The position numbers and the translations under genes were made by a program. A DNA stretch of 64,000 nt, from contig NW_017802935.1 in the NCBI RefSeq assembly GCF_001625305.1, forward strand, positions 2,549,514-2,613,513, read 5' to 3'. Below are positions 12,432 through 24,400 of this stretch, piece by piece. Position 1 is the first letter of the stretch. Each line of letters opens with the position of its first letter. The notes beneath the pieces were generated by a model. The model had not been told where the DNA came from, searched no databases, and worked only from the letters and a program-made list of their open reading frames with translations. The stretch is from Branchiostoma belcheri. Its lineage: Eukaryota; Chordata; Leptocardii; Amphioxiformes; Branchiostomatidae.

Positions 12432-15400
12432 CACACACACACACATACACACAGACAGACACACACACACACAAACACCACTAACCTCGTTCATGTAAGA
12501 AGGCCCAGAGTCGTCCCCAGGCTGCATCAGTATGATGAGGATGATGGACCGGAAGATCAGGGACAACAACAGCTGCTTGTGGATTCTGATGCGGTCACAG
12601 TGTAGTCTCCTGGAACATCAGCGACATATTCAACAGCCCTGTCAGGCAAGGTTCTTTGATTCTGATGTATAGCTAGCGCTGTAGAATTTTACCCACGGAT
12701 TTTCCATATACTCTATATTCTTCTTCAATTTTAAAAACTTGAATTAGATCTAGATGACACACATATAACGTTGCAACCCTATCCACTAGACCCCCTACAC
12801 ATGTGTTATGTATACCCTTTTCAAAATGCGTAAGAAGAAGAAACCTACCTGAAATAGCAGAAGATGAACATGGATATACACAGCATCAGCAGAGATAACG
12901 CCGAGCCCGCGAAGTAGATATCTCTCACCGCTAGTAGCATGGACAGATCCGGCTGTGAAAACACATAAAGAAGTATGTCTAATGGCCTAACGTCGATTTT
13001 TGTCTATGACTAGATGTCAGTGATTAGCGCTTATGACAGATATCGGTAAAACACTACTTAAGGGAAGTACATTTTAGGCAAGGTCCTTCGACTTTGATTT
13101 CACCGGGTATAGCTATAGTATTTTACCCATACAGATTGTCCATAAAGTCAGATTGTCACATAAGAAGAAATTAACATCAAATGTTTAAAAGGAGATCACA
13201 GATGTTTTTATACATAACAGTGCACCATTACATTGTCATTGGTGTAACGCCCTTCGCGTGAAGAATTTACAAAAGTACGTATACGTTACGGGAAAAAATC
13301 ACGGCATTTTCCAGGACGAATTCAAAGTCTCAGTAACAAGTTTCTGGGAAAGCAGATCTGGCCATCCTCCAAGAAATGCGTATAAATTGGTCGCGCGCTC
13401 ATTAAAGTCGTCCGTTGGGAAGGTACATTTATCTTACTTTCATTCTGCACTTCATTTTCGTCGACCCCGCGGCTGACCTCCGGGATTTGTGCGAGGTAAT
13501 GAGCCAATCATGCGGTGCAACACTGTAGCAAGTTCATCTCGATACATTTGTTGTGCGTGGGTAAAATTGGTAGTCTAGAAAGTACGAGAATCATTTTTGC
13601 CGCAGAATTGTAGAGCGTTTTGGAAGTAATCTGTCTTGATATTCTACACACCGCACTAACAGGATTCCCATGTTAGGACGGACCGATTTTAACAGCCTTA
13701 CGCAATCGTTCAGTCATTTACGAAATCTAAGATGATACGGTGAAAGTTATTGCTGTCTATCTGCGTGATTGTCAAGCTTTTCTTGTAGGCAACTACGGTC
13801 CTCGGTCCAAGTCGCTCGATAGCCTGCCCCATTCCTACACCACAAACTATGTTTCAGACCAGTAACTAGGTGCGGCATTTCGAAACTGGTGAAAAACTAA
13901 TGCCAATGGGAATAACAGAATCACCATTACATGTACTAATTACCTCTGTGTATGGAGGTTTTGTTAACGATGTGTTTGTTTGTTTGCTTGTGGTTGTTTG
14001 AATACAGTAGAATCACAGGGAGTGGGGGACGAAATTGTGTGACGGCAGATTGACAGGAAGGTCAAAATGGTCTCCCTTGCCGGATTGAGATGAAGTGACT
14101 ATGGACTATGCACAGAATCGGCGAGAAAGGTGAGTCGTGATAAGAAATGAAACAAGAAATTCACAACAACTTATAGCTTAAGATAACAAAATCTTTGTTT
14201 TCTTCCGGCTTTTGTTTTCCGAGTGACGTGCGATTGAAAGTACGGACATGTGAGATGGGCTCCATCCTTACCGGCGGCACACGTCTGATCTTATGCGGCA
14301 CGCACAGAGTGTAGTTGGACCAGTTTCCCTTCAGCCACTCTCCCGTCTCCGTACAAATCCGGTAAGCCAGGATTTCTGAAAGACACGGAATTTATTTAGC
14401 TTTAATAGTTCAAAGGGATTGGGAACATGATTCCGTGTGAACACTGACCTATCATGACATTCAGCACTGAGTCCGAAGTCAAGTCTCTTAAAGGAAAACC
14501 AATCTTTCTCCGGCAGTCTATGGTTGTCACAAATTGCTTTACGCCCTTCATATGTCGCAATAATGTTTCCGTTATGAGCTTTCCTTTGAAACGATAAGAA
14601 TCGCCGTCCCAAAGGATGCTGCACTGAACATGTATATGTAGCGTGAAAATATGGGAAACGCATGGAATCATCGATCCGGCCAGGCGGATATTTTTTTCAT
14701 ACTCATAACGTTAACACTTTATTTCTTCCCTGGCCTAGGCCTGTTCTCTAGAGGACGTGTATCATACCACGTCTAGCATACAAATCTGTAGTCAGTCAGC
14801 AAAAAGATCAAAAGCAAATAGTTTTGATATTTTCTGTATCTTTACGTGGAAAATATTCGTCAGTGTAGAATAAATGGAAAAAAATATGTATATATAACTC
14901 ACTGGTGTTGTCGTATCCCTTGGGACATGGCATATACACAGTATATCCTGCAGGTGTGTTGGGCCAGCAGTAGATGTTATCAAAGGAGCTGTTACAGTAC
15001 AGCCCTGTAAAACAGAACGACCATGTAAGATCATGTAATACACAAATCAAACACACCATCCCCACATGTTTGGAAATAAAGTTTTCCAGTCACTTCTTGG
15101 CTTCCTTGCCAACTATAGCCACATGGACCACCAGTTATTGGATTATATTTTCATTTTGACTGAAATGATTTTATGAAACGGTGTTACCGTTGCCAGTAAA
15201 GATGCCTTCTTTAGTCCTTCGCCTTCGAGATACATAGATCACCAGAGACTGGAAAGTAGACTTTAAGTGAAAATGCTCTTGGCAAAGTAGCAGTACACGC
15301 GGCATGGGCCTCACGATAGATTTAAAACGGCCCGTGCTTCCCAAAGTTTTTGTATGGCTAGCCAGGGGGATTGTACTTGACATTAAGTACACGTATTTTC

Positions 15401-18400
15401 TTGGAAGCACATGCATGGCTAAGAGAACTTTCACAAGAAGATAGCAAGCCCAATCTTTTCACATTCCAGTCTTCAATCATATTTTCAACAAAAGGTTAAC
15501 CGTTGCCCCTGATTGAATTCTCAACGATCATATGCATATGCTTTAATGTAATCTATAATTGAATCTTGTACCTTATTAAAGAACTTGAAATATGAGGAAG
15601 TGTTGCCTTTCAAGTCTTGTATTTATGCTCAAAGCTCAGTCGGATGTAGGCAAGTTTTGGTATAGTATTCTGCAGCATTCGCCTGAAGTATCGCGGAAGA
15701 CACAGTGCACAGTGTAGAAGCGGGCTCAGACACGATCTCTCTGAGTCTAAGCTACAGTTTATGGGAGGAAATTTGTTAAATCCTAACTATGAAACATACG
15801 GACTAAGCTTAGCAGTGGAGATCAAGTTATAATACGTATTTTCTCATCGTATTACTGCCCCTGAGCTTGAGGACAATGTGAGCTATGTTTCTTTAAAACT
15901 TTTAAGGACATAGGTCATTTTAAATCACATTGAAACATGTCTTATAGAATCACTTAGTGTCATTCAGGCTCAACTTCAGTGGATAATGACGAGTGTAAAG
16001 TTTGACCTTCTGCCATTATAATTGGTGTCAGGAGAATCGTTTGTTGCCCTTAGGTCTAACAGGGATCACAAGTGGATAACGAAACACGTAAACGTTGACA
16101 TTTTGACATTTCAAATGGTATCAAGGGAATCATCTTGTGACATGCGGTTTGACAGCGAACACAAGTGGGTAATCAGGCGTGTGACCTTTGACCTACCACC
16201 ATTTTGATCAGTGTCCCGAGAATGATCGAGTAATCTGTGGAAACTTCTGTCATCTAACTTGATTTCTAAGCTATTCCAAGAGCTATTTCTGCATAAAGCA
16301 ACAGGTAAGATGTTTATTTATTATTGACCTGCCTGGTTGTTGCTTATGTGACTGTAAATTGGAATTAGAGACGATTTTTGAAGAGAAAACGCAGGGCGTC
16401 TTTCGAAGTAACGGTAAGGGCCGTAAAGTTGGCACATGTTCAAACTGACCGACTTAGACGTCTAGATAAATTTATCTACGTGTACTAGCGAAAGAGATCT
16501 TATGGGTAGGTTAATATAACGGTAGGGGGTACTAAATATCGGGAAACTAGGACGTGACTAGATTTTTTCGTTCTATGGACGTCCAGCGTCCAGTGGAAGT
16601 CAAAAGCCTCTTTGCACTCTCACGCGTCTGGTGCAAAGATATTTCAAACAAACTAGCGAAACGATTAAAACGTTGGATAGACAGATAACCAAGCGAGTAC
16701 CATATTTTCCTCTAAAAGTTGGTCACTAGAGAATAAATGCTTTCGAAATGTTTTTTGGTTGCACTACTTTTTTTCCTATCTGTGGCGGATGAATACTGCG
16801 TTGTGTGGCCCAAATTCCAAGAAGTTGGGCGTAACACCCGCGGAATCAATCAGATGTGGACAGTGGGGGGAGGGGGTTTGTTAGGGTTGTCATGTACTAG
16901 TAGCTGAGCATTTCCTGATAACCTACATTTATGAGTATTGTTTGATAAAGGTATAGGTAATTTATCAGCCTTTGAGAATGGTCCATTTGTGTTGGAGATG
17001 GCCTGTATTGTGTTTTTATAGGTTTTTATAGATTGTAAATTAGGTTAAAAATAGTTTGTAAAATAGGTTAAAAATTGTTAATATGCATCTAACCGATTTC
17101 TTGTTTTCATGTTGACTATAGATTGTCAAAATGGACAAGTCAAGCAGTGGGTCTCATGTTGAAGAACTTCTCCCCGAATATCCTGAGAATGAGTCAGAAA
17201 CTACAGAGCAGCAGACAACAGACACAGAAAGACAGCAGGGAAAGGAAAAATGTGGTGACTACGTATGTGAGCATTGTGGGTACTGGACAAAGAGAAGGAC
17301 TGATCTCACTAGACATTTGAAAACTGGAAGCCAACCTTTTAAGTGTGATCAGTGTGACTTCTCCACACCCTACAAATGCAAGGAAAAGTTACACTTACTT
17401 GAACACACTGGTGAGAAACCATTTGTATGTGAGGAGTGTGGCTACAGAACAACTACTTGGTGGCACTTTGGTCAACATGTACATGTATCAAAAAAACACA
17501 GAACTCAGACGACAGACATGGAAACACAACAGGAGAGGGAGACAGAAACTTCATGCAGTCTTGATTCTGATCAATCTGACAAGGAAAAACCTGGTGATTT
17601 TGTGTGTGAGCATTGCGGGTACTGGACAAAGAAGAGGTCCAACCTCACTAGACACTTGGAAACTGAGAAGAAACTTTTTGAGTGTGATCAGTGTGACTTT
17701 TCCACACCATATCGATGCAAGAGAAACCTACATGTGCTCCAACACACTGGTGACAAAGCATTTGTATGTGAGGACTGCGGCTACAGAGCATCTACCTGGT
17801 GGCACTTTGATCAACATTTGACAATAAAACACACACATACAACTCAGGAAAAGGAGAAAAAAACTGCATGCAGTTTCAACTCTGACCAATCTGACAAGCA
17901 AAAAGATGGAGATTTTGTGTGCAAGCATTGCGGGTACTGGACACAGGAGAAGCGCCATCTAACTAAACATTTGAAAACTGGTACCAAACCTTTTAAGTGT
18001 GACGAGTGTGACTTCTCCACACCATATAGATGCAAGAGAAACCTACACATACTTGAACACACTGGTGAGAAACCGTTTGTATGTGATAAATGTGGCTACA
18101 GAACAGCTAGTGAGTATCAGTTCAATCGACATGTATCAAAAAAATACACAATCCGGACATCAGACACAGAAACACAGCAGGAAGATGTAGGAGAAACTTC
18201 CAGTGTCAACTTTGACCATTCTGACATGGAAAAACAGGCAAATGTAGACAAAACTTCAGTCAATGTCAACTCAGACCAATCTGATGTGGAAAAAGAGCAG
18301 GAAAAGGAAGAGGAAACTGCATACATTGTCAACTCAGGCCATTCTGACATGGAAAAACAGGAAGAAAATGAAGAAGAAACTTCATTCAGTGCCAACTCAG

Positions 18401-21400
18401 ACCACCCTGACATGGAAAAACAGGAAAATGAAGAAGAAAATTCATTCAGTGTCAACTCAGACCACCCTGACATGGAAAAACAGGAAAATGAAGAAGAAAA
18501 TTCATTCAGTGCCAACTCAGACCAAATTGACATGGAAAAACAGGAAAATGGAGAAGAAACTTCATTCAGTGTCAACTCAGACCAGGTTGACATGGAAAAA
18601 CAGGAAAATGAAGAAACTTTATTCAGTGTCAATTTTGACCACTCTGAGTCCGACAAGGAAAAACAGTACGAAAATCCAGAAGAAACTTCATTCAGTGTCA
18701 ACTTTGACCAGTTTGACAAGGAAAAAGAGCAGGACAAGGAAGAAGAAACTGCATACAGTGTCAACTTTGACCACCCTGACATGGAAAAACAGGAAAATGA
18801 AGAAGAAACTTCATTCAGTGCCAACTTTGACCACCCTGACATAGAAAAAGAGCAGGAAAATGAAGAGCAGGAAAATGAAGAAGAAACTTCATTCTGTGAC
18901 AACCCTGACAACAGTGTCTCACCAAACAAACATGTACAGACATCTACAGAACAGATGCCTAATGTTGAAGAACCACCTCCAGAATATCCTGAGAATGAAT
19001 CAGAACTAGAAACTACAGAGCAGCAGACAACCAACACAGAAAGACAGCAGGACAAGGACGAACCTGTTCATTTTGTGTGTGAACATTGTGGGTACTGGAC
19101 AGAGAAGAAGGACCATCTCACTAGACATTTAAAAACTGGTATCCAACTTTTTAAGTGTGATCAGTGTGACTTCTCCACACCCTATAAATGCAAGAGAAAC
19201 CTACACATACTTGAACACACTGGTATGAAGGCATATGTGTGTGAGGAGTGTGGCTACAGAACAACTAGTGGGTCTCACTTCCATAAACATCTATCAACAA
19301 AACACACAATCCAGACAACAAACATGGAAAAACAACAAGAAAAGGAAGGAGAAACTTCATTCATTGTCAACTCTGACAAGGAAAAACATGTTGATTATGT
19401 TTGTAAACATTGTGGGTACTGGACAAAGATGAGGTCCAATCTCACTCAACATTTGAAAACTGACATCAAACCTTTTAAGTGTGATCAGTGTGACTTCTCC
19501 ACACCATATAGATGCAAGAGAAACCTACACATACTTGAACACACTGGTGAGAAACCGCTTGTGTGTGAGGAGTGTGGCTACAGAACAACTAATAGATCTC
19601 ACTTCACTAAACATCTATCAACAAAACACACAATCCAGACAACAAACATGGAAAAACAACAGGAAAAGGAAGAAGAAACATTCATTGTCCACTCTGACAT
19701 TGAAAAAGACCAGGAATCACTGATCACTTCATTCAGTGTCAATTCTGGCCAGATTGACAAGGAAAAACATCAGGAAAACGAAGAGGAAACTTCATTCTGT
19801 TCCAACTCAGACCACTCTGACACGGAAATGCAGGAAAATGAAGAAGAAACTTCATCCTCTGTTAATTTTGACCAATCAGACGCGGACAAATATCAGGAAA
19901 ACGAAGAAGAAACTTCATTCTGTTCCAACTCAGACCATTCTGACATGGAAAATGAGGAAAATACTTCATTCTCTGTCAATTTGGACCAATCTGACATGGA
20001 AAAACACCAGGAAAATGAAGAAGAAACTGCATTCAGTGACAACTCTGACGACACTGCCTCACCACACATACATGTACAGACATCTGCAGAACAGCTGCCT
20101 AATGTTGAAGAACCACCTCCAGAATGTCCTGAGAATGAGTCAGAACTAGAAACTACAGAGCAGCAGACAACCGACACAGAAAGACAGCAGGACAAGAAAA
20201 AACATGGTGACTACGTGTGTGAGCATTGCGGGTATTGGACAAGGAAGAGGTCCCATCTCACTACACATTTGAAAACTCATGAGATTCTCTTTGAGTGTGA
20301 GGAGTGTGGCTACGCAACAACTAGAGATCTGATGATACAACATTTAAAGGAACATTCAGAGCAGACGGGTGGTAAGTTTAGAGAACTTACTTACGTACCT
20401 ACTTTCACAGAACACACTGATGTGGAAAAACCTTTCAGCTGTGATCGGTGTGACTTCTCCTGCACAAGGAAATGCAACTTAGTTCATCACATGCACAAAC
20501 ACGCTGGTGAGATGTCCTACATGTGTGAGGAGTGTGAGTACACAACCGCTGACAGCTCTGACCTCTCAAAACATGTGAGGGGACACGAGAACGCAGCCTT
20601 CAGGTGTGATGAGTGTGACTTTTCCACCGGGTGGAAAGACCATTTAGACCAACACATGTTCAAGCACACTGGTGTGGCACCCTACAAGTGTGCAGAGTGT
20701 GGGTTTGAGACTGCTTCTAGATCTGACTTCTCACGACATAGGAAGACACACGCAAGTGAACAACCTTCCCATTCTGAGGATTCTGCAGCACAGCAAGAGG
20801 ATTTAGACCAACACATGCCTAAACACACTGCTAAGAAACGTGTTGCTAGCCAAGAACTTTCACCACCTGAAAGGAAACGGGACAAAAGAACCCTCAGTTG
20901 CGATGAGTGTGACTACTCTACATCTAACACTCACTTGTTCAAGCAGCACACATCCCGGCATGGTAAGAAAAGTTACATGTGTGATGCATGCGGGTACGGG
21001 ACAACTTCAAAGGACTCCTTCTCGCAACATCTCATGAAACATATGGGGGTGAAAATTTACTGGTGTGACCAGTGTGGGTTCTCTACAGTACAGAAAGGTG
21101 ACTTGGGCCAGCACATGCTAAACCACAAGTCCCACAGTACTGAGGAAACCTACATGTGTGACAGTACTGAGGAAACCTACATGTGTGACAGTAGTGAAGA
21201 AACCTACAAGTGTGAGCAGTGTGACTATGAGACTGATGTTCAGGATTGGTTGAAAGAACATATGAAGACACATGCAAGCGGGAAACCTTTCAAGTGTGAT
21301 CTCTGTGACTTTTCTACCAAACAGAAATGTAATTTGGACAAACATGTACTCAGACACGTAGGTGTCAAGGCACGCTACAAGTGTGACCAGTGTAACTTTT

Positions 21401-24400
21401 CCACTGTAGATAAAAGTGAGTTGGACAACCACATGCCCAAGCACAAACTTGAGGCAGCATACAAGTGTGACCTGTGCGGGTATGGCACGAATACTAGGCA
21501 TGTGTTAGTAGAACATTTGAGGGGACATTATAATGACACAGAGAAACGTTTTAAGTGTCATAAGTGTACCTTTTCTACCACACAGAAGGCCATTTTTGAG
21601 AAACACAAGCTCAGACACGGAGCTGAGGCACCTTACAAGTGTGAGCAGTGTGGTTATGGCACCACTTCTCCCTTCTTGTTATCTCTTCATATGACAAGAC
21701 AACATGACCCAGAGGAGAAACGCTTCACCTGTGATCAGTGTGACTTTTCCTCGGCTTACAAGCGCTGCTTAGACCGGCATAACAAACGCAAGCACAAGGC
21801 TGTGAAACATTTGAGGGGACATTATAATGACACAGAGAAATGTTTTAAGTGTCATAAGTGTACCTTTTCTACCACACAGAAAGCCATTTTTGACCAACAC
21901 AAGCTCAGACACGGAGCTGAGGCACCTTACAAGTGTGAGCAGTGTGGGTATGGCACCACTTCTCCGTTCCTGTTATCCCTGCACATGACAAGACAACATG
22001 ACCCAGAGGAAAAGCGTTTCACCTGTGATCAGTGTGACTTCTCCTCAGCTTACAAGCGCTGCTTAGACCGGCACAACCAGCGCAAGCACGACCATGGGGA
22101 ACTCTATAAGCAGAACAGCAAGAAAAGAAAAGCCAAACGTTCTAAATCTACTGCAAGTACATCCAAATCAAGTATAGACAGACACTCGTTGACTTTTGAT
22201 TTGGATGACCCCCTGAATATTTAGAATCATGGAGCTTATAGAATCATTGCTATGGACATGAATATGGTAATGTCTAAACTAATCTTTGACTTGTACAAAA
22301 TTGACAAGTCTAGTTTAGGAAATTGTTGTTGGAAGTCATAAGAGGTTGTACATAAGTTTCTTTGGTCTCTTTTACTCAGGGAGAACCACATTGATTTTAC
22401 TCGAGTCTTTGATTTTGTTTCCCAATTAGTTGCCTTTCGAGTATATTTAGTTATTTTTTACTGTTCTAATTAAGAGAAAGCATAGAAGCAGATAACGAAC
22501 TTAATGGTAATGACCTTTTGAGAAACCAATCTGGTTGAACGTAATCCAGTCTCCAATAGGATTTCATTGACCGGTAGTAGTTCTGGCTTTTATTAATTGG
22601 TTTAGAGTTGGAAATTATATAAATCTGTACATATATCAATATACAAAGTCACTGACTAAAATGATTGTTTATTGATCAGTATTATACCTGTAAAGTTAGA
22701 CATATTTAACCACAAGATAGGTTTTACTGTTGACAGTGATTATTATTGAGACAAGAATTAGAATTTTGTTCAGTTTATTTCTATTTTCTGTCTTATTTGT
22801 GTCTGTCTTGCAACCTTTACGGTACCACAGTAATCCACACAATAAATTAAGATTAGTAAGAATTAATTTGCATCCAGAACTAGATTGAAGTTAGTTCCCA
22901 GAGTGACATTTAGAGAGAAATTTACTTATATTATCCCCAATTCATGCCAATAGTACTAGACTATCTGTGTTAAAAGTTTCTCCTGGGGCCCTCTAGGAGA
23001 AGAGTTGTACATGCTTTTGTTGGCTTTTCTCCAACTTGTTGTTTAAGGTGACTGACGTCGACTTGTGGGTTTGTGACTGCTTGTCTTAATAGCTTCATTA
23101 GCATGGTGGGTGGGAGGTGATTTTGTCAGTTGATTGATGTGGAGTTTAACTGAAGGTAACCCAACATGCCAATTGGGAGTATGTGGAAGAATTCGGGAAT
23201 TTGTGTAATACCCGATTAAATTACAACATACGATCCACTCTACAGTTCCTATACATTCACGAAAACCTAAAATCACTTCCAGGAGGTCTGTGAACTTGAA
23301 GGATCACGAAAACCCCAAAATACTCACCGGAAGTCTGAAATCTCCGATATCTTGTTTACAGATTTATTTTGCATGAAAGCACTTGGCGGGCCATCACGAG
23401 CTATAAAACTTTAATGGACTCCTGATGACGTTAAAGACTCGAGTACCTGAACTTGTGAATTCCAGGTGCAGACCCATCCATATAAGCTCTAAGCTGATGA
23501 TTGTAACAATATTGCCGCCAGGTTCCTTAATGGGCTAACTAACCACCTACTCCATCAAAAAGACTCTTTGAAAGCTGTTCACAAGTCACTTTAAGTCACT
23601 TTACGCATCTTTCGCGTGCTTAGAAAGACTTAATTCTTCCTCGGGGAGGTCTGCTTATCGTCGGGGGAAGAGCAAGATGAGGTAGACATACTCGTAAGGC
23701 TTAAGAACGGAGACGAAAGGACTTAAGTACGGAGGCGAAATGACTAAGTACGTGCGCTTGACTCTCAAAACTTACCTAGTTCATACCTAAACGAGATTTT
23801 AGATAAGTTTGCTACAGTTGTTGTATACTTAAGTACTTCTTAATGCTTTAGTATGCAGTACATCAAATGCGTTAGCTCACTAGAAATAGATGGAATTTGT
23901 AAGCACTTCTTGTAAGATAAACAAAAAATATGATGATAACATGACAAGATCGTATACTTTGTTTAGATATCAATATTTTAGCGTCTGGCATATATCTAAT
24001 ATTCCATTGATTAATGTCAAATGTGATATAAACTGATAAAGGTAAAATGTAGAATAAGTGCCAGCTGGTGTATGTTTTAGCAGAAGTAACAATGGGTGTG
24101 TATGATATTCCCTTTATGATTCATGCCGAAGGTAATCCTCTTTAAATTGATGTATGGAAAACTTATAGTCAGTTAGGAACTTGAGGTATATATATGGCCG
24201 CGTGCGTCAATGTCTTGTTAATGGCCGTTCGTCATTCGCCCACGGTGCTCAGTCTTCCACCTACATGTAATACAAATGGTTAGCCAATGTACACCCACAC
24301 ATACTTATTAACCTCAGAAGCTAAGGCCACTGACTTCTAATCACTTTACTCGTATTTATGACCTGAGCCAGGGAGGCTATCACGCATTCAGGACCTTCCC

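Noticed and set aside
12200..12569. Two - strand frames of 93 codons across the AC repeat
   Set aside because: Mostly translated microsatellite (Cys-Val repeats). Only 12486-12609 is exon, supported by the splice sites.
15171..15434. 87-codon - strand frame just upstream of the receptor ectodomain exon
   Set aside because: It lacks a donor in the phase needed to join 15004 and has no class B features. Exon 1 at 32031-32163 fits by phase and cysteine pattern.
18263..18844. 193-codon + strand frame overlapping the zinc-finger gene
   Set aside because: A frame-shifted reading of the same 60-bp repeat array; periodicity keeps the alternative frame free of stops.
18117..19055. 312-codon open frame on the - strand
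   Set aside because: It is the reverse of the acidic coding repeat in the zinc-finger gene. The product is a Ser/Cys/Phe repeat mirroring the 60-bp unit, with no independent domain.
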